Of a stretch of 5,421 nt of DNA, positions 1 through 5,071 are shown piece after piece. Source of the stretch: 9FT-COMBO-53-11 sp035291485 (GTDB taxonomy: Bacteria > Patescibacteriota > WWE3 > 9FT-COMBO-53-11); assembly GCA_035291485.1 (NCBI GenBank), contig DATDSA010000022.1, positions 1 to 5,421 on the forward strand. The letters run 5' to 3'. The translations under genes were made by a program, and so were the position numbers. A model generated the notes under the pieces. That model was given only the letters and a program-made list of their open reading frames with translations, was not told where the DNA came from and searched no databases. Within the stretch, counting starts at the first letter, position 1, and the number at the start of each line of letters is the position of its first letter.

Positions 1-37
1 TTTACCTTCCCCCGGTGTCTCCTCCGGTTACCTGGCT

Positions 38-46
38 TCAGCGCAT
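38..46 (-). other. Three-codon reading frame Met-Arg-stop with strong SD
   Basis: On the minus strand a strong Shine-Dalgarno stretch (AAAGGAGA) is followed six bases after AGGAG by ATG CGC TGA. The signal is as good as those of the genes further right, yet the frame closes after two sense codons. Reading through the TGA would give only about ten more codons before TAA. It may be a regulatory minigene ahead of a gene lying beyond the window's left edge, a broken gene start, or chance. Confidence 0.25.
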
Positions 47-70
47 TTCTTTCTCCTTTCTCGGAAGCAC

Positions 71-106
71 CGATCTGCCTTGATCCCTACCGATCAAGGC
101 AGGTCG
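71..106. repeat. 15-bp stem-loop
   Basis: Bases 71-85 pair with 92-106 (one G-T pair) around a six-base loop, CCTACC. The core arms are CTGCCTTGATC and GATCAAGGCAG. No T-run follows on either strand, so it is not a standard intrinsic terminator. It lies beyond the 3' end of the 204-codon minus-strand gene, in a row with two more stem-loops. Confidence 0.6.
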
Positions 107-116
107 CTGCCCCCAT

Positions 117-173
117 CTCTCCCAAACCGTCCTCCTTCGCACAAGGCTTCGGAGGATCTTCGACTTGGGAGAG
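117..173. repeat. Long-range stem with inner pairing
   Basis: CTCTCCCAA (117-125) pairs perfectly with TTGGGAGAG (165-173). The enclosed segment has a second stem, CCTCC with GGAGG, giving a branched or two-tier fold. It abuts the hairpin at 173-204. It could be part of a structured RNA 3' end or an unannotated small RNA. No family is recognised. Confidence 0.45.
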
Positions 174-204
174 AGGTCAACTCAACTGGAGTTGAGTTGA
201 CCTC
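173..204 (-). repeat. 15-bp perfect hairpin after the 204-codon gene
   Basis: A perfect inverted repeat, 173-187 with 190-204, separated by GG; the arms contain GGTCAACTCAACT. It lies five bases past the stop of the minus-strand gene ending at 210, where a terminator or 3' stabilising hairpin is expected. No U-tract follows, so function as an intrinsic terminator is uncertain. It could equally be a protein-binding palindrome or an RNA decay barrier. Confidence 0.6.
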
Positions 205-209
205 GATGA

Positions 210-824
210 TCAGGGACGGGAGAGAAGAACAAGTCCCTCCGTCACTGACATAGCGAAATCAGGTTGAAGCGATTGAGGGTCCCCGATCTTCTTACCGTTT
301 TCCTTCCGCCGGGCCATGATCAGCCGGCCGTCCGGAAAGAAGAGAGGTACGCGCGCCTCGAGATTGATGCTCAAGGACTTCTGCCCAGGAACCTCAACTC
401 CATCCAGGTAGAACGGGTTGAGGAATGCCCTGATCCGCCAGAAGGCGGTGCGGAGCATTTCCTGGAGCTCGGCGCGAATTGCGTTCTTCACCTGCATGAA
501 CTCCGCCGAAGGCATCGCGAACTCCCGCCGAGCGAAGAGAAACCGGACCATGTAGTAGATCTGATTGAGCCGATCCCCGTCCACCCGCTCCTGGTAGAAC
601 GCATCCACCAGCTCGAACCCGTTCCCTTCGAAATCACCGGCAATGTGCCCGAGGAAAACGTTCTTGGTCGGTTCGATCACTCGTTCCCCGGTCGCCTGCA
701 GCTTGCGGGCGACGTGCTCGAAGGCGGTCTCTCGCTTCCGCCGCTTGATTCCCGAGGGAATAACTTCGGGATTGCTGAAACTGAACTGAACAGTGACCAT
801 CCGCACGTTTTGCAGCGGGACCAT
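210..824 (-). CDS. Hypothetical protein, 204 aa
   Basis: I do not recognise this protein. The start at 824 is chosen because GGGAGG lies five bases upstream of the ATG. A more upstream ATG at 845 and an internal one (eight codons further in) lack such a site. The product begins MVPLQNVRM, has a basic patch (KRRKRE) near residue 30, and then a mixed-charge, probably soluble sequence with no signal peptide or membrane segment. Aromatic-rich stretches (FYQERVDGDRLNQIYYMVRFLFARREF, mid-protein, and FWRIRAFLNPFYLDGVEV, about residues 125-145) suggest a folded domain. It is the last of three leftward genes and is followed at once by a 15-bp hairpin. A plus-strand frame covers the same DNA (264-854), but the ribosome site and shared direction favour this strand. 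Confidence 0.7.
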   Translation of the reverse strand: MVPLQNVRMVTVQFSFSNPEVIPSGIKRRKRETAFEHVARKLQATGERVIEPTKNVFLGHIAGDFEGNGFELVDAFYQERVDGDRLNQIYYMVRFLFARREFAMPSAEFMQVKNAIRAELQEMLRTAFWRIRAFLNPFYLDGVEVPGQKSLSINLEARVPLFFPDGRLIMARRKENGKKIGDPQSLQPDFAMSVTEGLVLLSRP

Positions 825-880
825 CGAAACCTCCCGAAGCAGCAAGGGCTTTGAAATTTAACCGGTTATCCGGACCCTCT

Positions 881-912
881 CCTAAGCTCGCCTCTTGCGA
901 GACGGGCTTGGG
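881..912. repeat. Imperfect stem-loop ahead of the 204-codon gene
   Basis: CCTAAGC (881-887) pairs with GCTTGGG (906-912, one G-T pair). An inner TCGC/GCGA stem (888-891 with 897-900) is offset by a five-base bulge. It sits in the gap between two leftward genes. A ten-base palindrome, TAACCGGTTA, lies nearby at 859-868. This may be leader structure for the gene starting at 824. No promoter is clear here. Confidence 0.35.
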
Positions 913-916
913 AAAG

Positions 917-949
917 CGGCCAAGTTGGGGATATACCTCAACTTGGCCG
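917..949 (-). repeat. 14-bp hairpin overlapping the stop of the 83-codon gene
   Basis: CGGCCAAGTTGGGG (917-930) pairs with 936-949 around loop ATATA, with one G-T pair. The stop codon of the minus-strand gene (938-940) lies inside the stem. On the minus strand the hairpin is followed only by CTTTCCC, a weak pyrimidine run, so it is a possible but poor intrinsic terminator. Ribosomes reaching the stop would have to open it. Confidence 0.6.
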
Positions 950-1189
950 TTGGCCGACTTTGCCGACCATTCGCTTGATGGCGTAGAAAGCTCGGCGCAT
1001 ATCGCGAGCTTGGCCGGCGAAAGACACATTAACCGAGCCATCGCGCAGGAGCTTCTGACAGACGGCGATCTCACACTGAAGATCGGTTCCCGTCGATTGC
1101 AGCTGCTCGATGTCACTGAGGTATTGCCTCAGTCTCAGGCGGAGGGCAGCTCCCTCAATCCCGTTCGGAATAACGATTCGATCATTCAT
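938..1189 (-). CDS. Hypothetical protein, 83 aa
   Basis: Unrecognised small protein. The frame is open back to an ATG at 1366, but the start at 1189 is preferred: AAAGGAGA lies eight bases upstream of it, and the extra 59 residues would run through a strong hairpin (1287-1319). The product starts MNDRIVIPNGIEGAALRLRLRQYLSDIEQLQ and is probably mostly helical, with two cysteines (about residues 39 and 44) and a basic C-terminus (RRAFYAIKRMVGKVGQRPS). No membrane segment or signal peptide is seen. The stop lies within a 14-bp hairpin. It is flanked by two other short leftward genes with similar ribosome sites, so the three probably belong to one expression unit or gene family cluster. Confidence 0.6.
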   Translation of the reverse strand: MNDRIVIPNGIEGAALRLRLRQYLSDIEQLQSTGTDLQCEIAVCQKLLRDGSVNVSFAGQARDMRRAFYAIKRMVGKVGQRPS

Positions 1190-1286
1190 GACTCGTTCTC
1201 CTTTCCCAAGATTTTCGAACCCACTCGTGGTGAGCGGAGTCGAATCCAGCAGCCTATGTCCTTTTAGGGACAGAAGCTCTTGGATT

Positions 1287-1319
1287 CGGCCGATGTCAAG
1301 TTGGACTTGGCATCGGCCG
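1287..1319 (-). repeat. 15-bp hairpin between the 68- and 83-codon genes
   Basis: CGGCCGATGTCAAGT (1287-1301) pairs with 1305-1319 (one T-G pair), loop TGG. It lies 58 bases past the stop of the leftward gene at 1378. There is no U-tract on either strand. A weaker outer stem (CGAATCC near 1241 with GGATTCG near 1282) and an inner GTCC/GGAC hairpin lie next to it, making 1241-1319 rich in alternative pairing. Confidence 0.55.
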
Positions 1320-1377
1320 CGGGCTGTCTCGCGATCGGCGCGGGGCGCGATCATTGCGAAACTCACCCGGTGGGAAG

Positions 1378-1584
1378 CTAAGGAACGATTCCCAGGTTCT
1401 TGGCGGTCACGGAGCCGATGGTGACAAGCCGGCCACCGGTCGTTTCGACCGTCACCGAGCGATCGGTGCGATCGATTACCTGCCTGATCTCACTCCGGTC
1501 GAGACCCTCCTTCGCCAGAGCCCGCACCTCAGCCGAATGAAATCCTCGGCCGCGGTGGTCGTCAAAGAAACCTGTCGTTTGCAT
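1378..1584 (-). CDS. Hypothetical protein, 68 aa
   Basis: Unrecognised small protein. The start is supported by GGATAGGAGA placed six bases before ATG. The sequence begins MQTTGFFDDHRGRGFHSAEVRALAKEG. A charged central helix (LDRSEIRQVIDRTDRS) is followed by a beta-like tail, VTVETTGGRLVTIGSV, ending KNLGIVP. The middle loosely suggests a small helical module, but I would not assign a function. It is the first gene after the strong leftward promoter at 1915-1943, separated from it by a structured leader of over 300 bases. The stop is TAG. Confidence 0.6.
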   Translation of the reverse strand: MQTTGFFDDHRGRGFHSAEVRALAKEGLDRSEIRQVIDRTDRSVTVETTGGRLVTIGSVTAKNLGIVP

Positions 1585-1817
1585 GGGTTCTCCTATCCAG
1601 ATAGAATTTGAGCACCCTCACGGGAGATTATTTACCGTGACGGTAATCTCTCCTGATCTCTCCAGATGGTTGAAGGGATCAGGAGAAAAATTAGGCTGTT
1701 AAGGTTCCTCGGATGGTGTCTCCTGAGAACCGCCCACGAGAACGGTAGGATGGTCCAACTCTCCTTTCTAAATGAGGAAAGCAGGTGTCCCTCACCCTCT
1801 CGTGAACGAATCTCAGG

Positions 1818-1840
1818 TTCTTTTTCCTTGGGAAAAAGAA
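1818..1840. repeat. 10-bp perfect hairpin overlapping the terminator U-tract
   Basis: TTCTTTTTCC (1818-1827) pairs with GGAAAAAGAA (1831-1840), loop TTG. On the minus strand it includes the T-rich tail of the intrinsic terminator at 1831-1861, so a transcript that passes the terminator can fold its U-tract into this second hairpin. Confidence 0.5.
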
Positions 1841-1861
1841 AAACCGAGCCCTAAAGCCCGG
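1831..1861 (-). terminator. Intrinsic terminator in the leftward leader, possible attenuator
   Basis: On the minus strand CCGGGC (1861-1856) pairs with GCTCGG (1849-1844, one G-U) around TTTAGG. It is followed directly by TTTTTCTTTTT, a textbook intrinsic terminator. It lies only about 65 bases downstream of the predicted start, before any gene. The segment GGCTTTAGG (1858-1850) can pair perfectly instead with CCTAAAGCC (1882-1874). This would consume half of the terminator's 5' arm and all of its loop, so the two folds exclude each other. The result could be attenuation of the downstream genes or a short stand-alone RNA. Confidence 0.6.
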
Positions 1862-1914
1862 ATCAGGATAGTCGGCTTTAGGTAGGTAGAGCGATGTATT
1901 TTTAACTTAACTTA

Positions 1915-1943
1915 ATAGTAACAGCTGGATGTCCTCTTGTCAA
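1915..1943 (-). promoter_or_regulatory. Strong sigma70-type promoter firing leftwards
   Basis: On the minus strand TTGACA (1943-1938) is separated by exactly 17 bases from TACTAT (1920-1915). The -35 box matches consensus perfectly and the -10 box in four of six positions. Transcription should start near 1908 and run into the attenuator-like leader and the three leftward genes. It sits back to back with the rightward ftsK promoter. Confidence 0.7.
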
Positions 1944-1970
1944 GTACTATGGGTTTTACAACCCGGGGGA

Positions 1971-1998
1971 TTAACTCTGTATCCAAAATAGCTATAAT
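1971..1998 (+). promoter_or_regulatory. Rightward promoter for ftsK
   Basis: TATAAT (1993-1998), a perfect -10 box, lies 16 bases after TTAACT (1971-1976), a four-of-six -35 box. The start site would be about 2005. The mRNA leader would then be some 50 bases long and consist almost entirely of the two-hairpin element before ftsK. A small GGGTT/AACCC hairpin (1951-1964) lies just upstream. Confidence 0.55.
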
Positions 1999-2012
1999 CA
2001 TCTTAGAAGATG

Positions 2013-2057
2013 GACGCTCTGAAGAAACAGAGCTAGCATTTTTAAGAAACAAAAATG
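2013..2057 (+). repeat. GAC-stem-TAG-stem element, copy 1 (ftsK leader)
   Basis: GAC (2013-2015); stem GCTCTG/CAGAGC (2016-2021 with 2028-2033), loop AAGAAA; TAG (2034-2036); stem CATTTTT/AAAAATG (2037-2043 with 2051-2057), loop AAGAAAC. The final ATG is the ftsK start codon, so the start is buried in an A-T stem with a weak purine-rich ribosome site in its loop. A 14-base palindrome (CATCTT-AG-AAGATG, 1999-2012) abuts the element and resembles a further AT-rich stem. The same architecture recurs at 4505, 5024 and 5072. Confidence 0.65.
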
Positions 2058-4163
2058 TCCAGATACCGCCGCCGCGCGATGCGCATCAATCTCAAGGATG
2101 AGAGCTTCCAATCCACCATCGGGATAATCCTGGTGGTCTTTTCGATCCTGGCGGTCCTCTCGTTCTTTGGCCAAGCCGCTGGCTTTGGTTCTTTTCTCCA
2201 GGATTACCTCAACAAAATATTTGGCTGGGGCGCCTTCCTGTTCCCCATTGTGACGGGACTCCTGGGCCTGGTCCTGCTCCGCCTCCGGATCAAAATCCCC
2301 TTTGTCGAGATCCGAATATTCTACGGATTAGTAATCCTCTATCTCTCCGTGCTGGGGTTGCTCCACTTCTTCTTCGCGGCGGAGGTGTCGCAGCACCAGG
2401 CCAGCATCGGCCAGGGAGGGGGGCTGACCGGTTACTACGTCCAGCTGATCCTGCGCCGCATCTTCTCAACGATCGGCGCCTTCCTCGTCCTCTCGGCCGG
2501 AGGAGTGGTCGGAATTCTGGTAACCCTTAACATTTCCTTCGACGAGGCTCTTTTCTATCTCGCCCGGGTCGCCCAGAAGGTGAGGCAGTTGATCCGGGAA
2601 AACATCTGGCGCGGGAAGGATTTCAAAGAGCCGCTGCGGCCTTCCGTGAATAGAGAGACACCCGAAACCAAACCCGAGGTCTCTTCGGAAGGAGAAGAGA
2701 TCGAGATCGCCACTCCCTACTCCGCCCCGACGACCCAGATCACGACCCCCCGCCGCAAGCTGGCCTGGGAATACCCGTCGCTGGACCTGCTCAACGACCC
2801 CTCCGAGACCGCGGCCGAACGAGGCGACATTGAAAAGAACGCCCAGCTGATCGAACAGACCCTGGAGTCCTTTGGAGTAAAGGCCCGGGTCGCCGATATC
2901 AATCTCGGCCCGACCGTTACCCAGTACGCTCTGGAAGCCGAGCGCGGCACCAAACTCTCCGCCATCACCAATCTCTCCTCCGATCTGGCGCTCGCGCTCG
3001 CCTCTAAAACCGGAACGGTTCGGATCGAGGCCCCGATCCCCGGAAAATCCCAGGTGGGAGTGGAGGTGCCCAACCTCAAACCGCAGCTGGTTACGTTGAA
3101 AGAAATTATCACCTCGGACCAGTTGGGAGAGGGCGCCCACAAACTGGCGGTGGGGCTAGGGCGGGACGTTTCGGGGGCATCGATCGTGGACGATCTCGAT
3201 CGGATGCCGCACGTTCTGATCGCGGGGGCGACCGGTTCCGGCAAATCCATTATGCTCCGCACGATCCTGGCGACGATCCTTTTCCGGGCTTCTCCGGAAG
3301 AAGTACGCTTGATCCTGGTTGATCCCAAACGGGTGGAGTTTTCCAACTACAACGGCATCCCCCACCTCCTTATGCCGGTGATCGTCGAGCCGGACAAAAC
3401 TCTCCCTGCTCTGAAGTGGGCCATGGCGGAGATGAACAAACGCTACAAACTTTTCCAAGAATCAGGAGCCCGCGACATTGGTGATTATAATGTCAAGGCT
3501 GAAGAGAAAATGCCCTATGTGCTAATTGTGGTCGATGAATTAGCCGATATTATGGTCGTGGCTCCGGCCGAAGTGGAAAAGGCCATCACTCGCCTAGCCC
3601 AGATGGCCCGAGCTACCGGGTTGCACCTGATTCTGGCAACCCAGCGGCCTTCCACCGACGTACTCACCGGACTGATCAAGGCAAACATCCCCTGCCGCAT
3701 CGCTTTTAATGTCACCTCCCAGATCGACTCGCGGGTGGTTCTGGATATGCCGGGGGCGGAAAAACTGCTGGGCAAAGGCGACATGCTTTATCTTCCCCCC
3801 GACCGCTCCAAACCGATCAGGATCCAGAGTCCCTTTGTCTCCAACGAGGAGATGAACCGGCTCCTCGAATTCCTCAAAAATTCGGGATGGGCACCTGACT
3901 ACGTCGTGGAAGAGCAGGTAGAAGAGATGGAACGGCAGGTCGAGAAGATGGGAGAGCCAACCGATCCCCTCTTCGCCGAAGCGGTCGAAATTGTGATTCA
4001 ATACGAACGGGCCTCTGCCTCCCTGCTGCAGCGCCGCCTCTCGATCGGATACGCCCGCGCGGCCCGGATCATAGATGAGCTGGAGACGCGGGGAATCGTG
4101 GGGCCAGCGGAGGGCAGCAAACCCCGCGAGGTGCTCCGCCGCACTTCAGAGGAAATACTCTGA
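2055..4163 (+). CDS. ftsK: FtsK/SpoIIIE family DNA translocase, 702 aa
   Basis: An ATP-driven double-stranded DNA pump anchored in the membrane, which in this family clears or sorts chromosome termini at the division septum. The N-terminus has four predicted membrane helices (about residues 21-43, 57-77, 88-109 and 137-160). A charged linker (about 175-240) follows, and then the motor. The alpha region carries GPTVTQYAL (285-293). Walker A is GATGSGKS (391-398). Other family blocks are LVDPKRVEFSNYNGIPHLL (421-439), Walker B VVDELADIM (492-500) and HLILATQRPS (524-533). The C-terminal 65 residues (about 637-694: DPLFAEAVEIVIQ ... SIGYARAARIIDELE) form the winged-helix gamma domain that reads orienting DNA motifs. 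No key residue is missing. The linker is short, so the length is nearer SpoIIIE than E. coli FtsK. The ATG at 2055 is preferred; its ribosome site is weak and lies in a hairpin loop. Confidence 0.96.
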   Translation: MSRYRRRAMRINLKDESFQSTIGIILVVFSILAVLSFFGQAAGFGSFLQDYLNKIFGWGAFLFPIVTGLLGLVLLRLRIKIPFVEIRIFYGLVILYLSVLGLLHFFFAAEVSQHQASIGQGGGLTGYYVQLILRRIFSTIGAFLVLSAGGVVGILVTLNISFDEALFYLARVAQKVRQLIRENIWRGKDFKEPLRPSVNRETPETKPEVSSEGEEIEIATPYSAPTTQITTPRRKLAWEYPSLDLLNDPSETAAERGDIEKNAQLIEQTLESFGVKARVADINLGPTVTQYALEAERGTKLSAITNLSSDLALALASKTGTVRIEAPIPGKSQVGVEVPNLKPQLVTLKEIITSDQLGEGAHKLAVGLGRDVSGASIVDDLDRMPHVLIAGATGSGKSIMLRTILATILFRASPEEVRLILVDPKRVEFSNYNGIPHLLMPVIVEPDKTLPALKWAMAEMNKRYKLFQESGARDIGDYNVKAEEKMPYVLIVVDELADIMVVAPAEVEKAITRLAQMARATGLHLILATQRPSTDVLTGLIKANIPCRIAFNVTSQIDSRVVLDMPGAEKLLGKGDMLYLPPDRSKPIRIQSPFVSNEEMNRLLEFLKNSGWAPDYVVEEQVEEMERQVEKMGEPTDPLFAEAVEIVIQYERASASLLQRRLSIGYARAARIIDELETRGIVGPAEGSKPREVLRRTSEEIL

Positions 4164-4168
4164 GTTTA

Positions 4169-4198
4169 TTGCCGTTACTCTTCCGCTTTTGCTATTCT
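4169..4198 (+). promoter_or_regulatory. Possible promoter for the YtxG-like/YtxH pair
   Basis: TTGCCG (4169-4174) and TATTCT (4193-4198) are 18 bases apart, and the -10 box is preceded by TGC, an extended -10. Transcription would begin near 4205, about 29 bases before the next start codon. The match is moderate. Read-through from ftsK, which ends just upstream without an evident terminator, is equally possible. Confidence 0.4.
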
Positions 4199-4233
4199 GG
4201 GATTGACCACGTCTGCCCCGTGCACTCAATCCG

Positions 4234-4527
4234 ATGACTGAAACACTTCTGTTGGTGGTTATTGCCCTGCTCACGGTCAACATCCTCTTTGTGGGAGTTT
4301 ATATTGTTCTGGTCCTCAAGGAGGTTCGCCAGGCGGTCTCAAAAATGAACCAGATCCTAGACAGCTTTTCGACGATCTCGACCGCCATCGCCAACCCCGT
4401 TTCCAGCGCCTCCGGATTCTTCTCGGCGGTCGTGGAGGGGGTAAAGGCGTTCCACAAAATCCAGGACGTGGTTGGTAGTCACAAGGGAGAGGAAATCGAT
4501 AATGGACGGCCGCCGGAAGCGACCTAG
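4234..4527 (+). CDS. Small membrane-anchored protein, YtxG/DUF948-like, 97 aa
   Basis: One N-terminal membrane helix (about residues 4-28, LLLVVIALLTVNILFVGVYIVLVL) is followed by LKEVRQAVSKMNQILDSFSTISTAIA, an amphipathic, probably coiled-coil stretch. A short glycine/alanine-rich segment and a charged tail follow. This layout (helix, then LKxVRxxVxKxNxIL) resembles DUF948 proteins such as Bacillus YtxG, and the next gene encodes a YtxH protein, as in the Bacillus ytxGHJ operon. I infer the relationship; it is not shown by a conserved catalytic motif. There is no SD before the ATG at 4234. The last codons and the TAG stop are embedded in copy 2 of the two-hairpin element, 17 bases before ytxH. 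A role as an envelope or stress-related scaffold is plausible but unproven. Confidence 0.75.
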   Translation: MTETLLLVVIALLTVNILFVGVYIVLVLKEVRQAVSKMNQILDSFSTISTAIANPVSSASGFFSAVVEGVKAFHKIQDVVGSHKGEEIDNGRPPEAT

Positions 4528-4547
4528 CATTTTGAGGAAACAAAATG
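4505..4547 (+). repeat. GAC-stem-TAG-stem element, copy 2 (stop/start junction)
   Basis: GAC (4505-4507); stem GGCCGC/GCGACC (4508-4513 with 4519-4524, one C-A mismatch); TAG (4525-4527); stem CATTTT/AAAATG (4528-4533 with 4542-4547), loop GAGGAAAC. The TAG is the stop codon of the preceding gene, and the closing ATG (4545-4547) starts the next. GAGG in the loop is the SD, seven bases before ATG. The whole gene junction is thus built from this element. Confidence 0.6.
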
Positions 4548-5009
4548 AATCAGAAAGATAACGGAGGATTCAACCAGTTTGCGGTCGGGTTTGTGGTCGG
4601 GGCGATCCTGGGAGTTCTCTACGCTCCCAAGGAGGGTAAGGAATCACGGCAGGCCCTCAAGGAGCTCCTCAAGGTTTGGGAAGAAAAAGCCGGGGAGATA
4701 ACCGGAGAGCTCAAGGAGAAGGTGGTCGAGGTCCGGGAGGCCGCCCAACCGGTCATCGCCGAGACCAGGGAGATGGTGGAGCCGATCATCAACGAGATCA
4801 AACCCATCGTGCAGGAGAAGATGAGCCAGGCGGCGGAGCTGATCGAGCCGATCGCCCAGGATGTCGCCAAAGAAACCGAAGAAAAAATAGCGGAAGCTGT
4901 CGATCCCGTTATCGAGAAAGCCCGCGCTGAGCTCAACCAGACGATTCAACAGGCCCGGCAGGAAATCCGTAGCAACATCCAGAAACCCAAATATTTCCGA
5001 GGAGTTTAA
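4545..5009 (+). CDS. ytxH: YtxH-family protein, 154 aa
   Basis: The N-terminal YtxH signature is clear: a hydrophobic, glycine-rich helix (residues 11-26, FAVGFVVGAILGVLYA) runs into APKEGKESR (27-35), matching the family's GxxxGxxxGxLxAPxxGxxxR pattern. The rest (about 36-148) is a long, highly charged amphipathic helical region with quasi-repeats containing P-V-I or P-I blocks (AQPVIAE, VEPIINE, IKPIVQE, IEPIAQD, VDPVIEK) spaced about 11 residues, apolipoprotein-like. Members are small, membrane-associated and often stress-induced; the biochemical role is not settled. The start at 4545 is supported by GAGG seven bases upstream, inside a hairpin loop. The gene is probably translated with its upstream neighbour from one mRNA. 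Confidence 0.88.
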   Translation: MNQKDNGGFNQFAVGFVVGAILGVLYAPKEGKESRQALKELLKVWEEKAGEITGELKEKVVEVREAAQPVIAETREMVEPIINEIKPIVQEKMSQAAELIEPIAQDVAKETEEKIAEAVDPVIEKARAELNQTIQQARQEIRSNIQKPKYFRGV

Positions 5010-5023
5010 TTTAGATAAAAATG

Positions 5024-5071
5024 GACGCTCTGGAGGAACAGAGCTAGCAAATTTGTAAAAAAACAAATTTG
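5024..5071. repeat. GAC-stem-TAG-stem element, copy 3
   Basis: GAC (5024-5026); stem GCTCTG/CAGAGC (5027-5032 with 5039-5044), loop GAGGAA; TAG (5045-5047); stem CAAATTTG/CAAATTTG (5048-5055 with 5064-5071), loop TAAAAAAA. The first stem is identical to that of copy 1 with a different loop, whereas the second stem is different but perfectly paired. It lies 14 bases after the ytxH stop and runs straight into copy 4. Confidence 0.65.

Larger units (their letters stand above)
1585..1908 (-). promoter_or_regulatory. Long structured leader of the leftward transcript; no gene seen
   Basis: This 324-base stretch separates the predicted start site (near 1908) from the first leftward start codon. I find no convincing gene in it. 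The plus-strand frame at 1666-1854 lacks a ribosome site. Leftward frames behind SD-like AGGAGA motifs (near 1650, 1720 and 1766) have no usable start codon. It holds paired segments: 1622-1630 with 1644-1652 around a CCG/CGG inner stem, and 1649-1658 with 1677-1686 (ten perfect pairs). Their arms touch at 1649-1652, so they cannot both form fully. The first includes a 15-base palindrome, TTACCGT-G-ACGGTAA (1632-1646), which could also be an operator in DNA. Confidence 0.4.

Noticed and set aside
264..854. Plus-strand 196-codon frame opposite the leftward 204-codon gene
   Set aside because: No SD site, proline- and histidine-rich antisense-like composition, and a better-supported gene on the other strand.
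1230..1260. TCGAATCC / TTCGACTCC, resembling a tRNA or tmRNA T-loop
   Set aside because: The flanking bases do not form a five-pair T-stem on either strand and there is no acceptor stem or CCA end.
938..1366. Long version of the 83-aa protein starting at 1366
   Set aside because: No ribosome site at 1366, and the added part runs through a 15-bp hairpin. The ATG at 1189 has AAAGGAGA in place.
851..1424. Plus-strand frames at 851-1267 and 1110-1424
   Set aside because: They overlap the leftward genes, lack ribosome sites and look like shadow frames.
1666..1854. Plus-strand 62-codon frame
   Set aside because: No SD site, and it ends inside the hairpin and terminator of the opposite strand. 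Composition is unconvincing.
38..4163. Genetic code 25 (TGA read as glycine), as in some small-genome bacteria
   Set aside because: ftsK ends at TGA at the expected place after the gamma domain and has no internal TGA. Other genes also stop at TGA.
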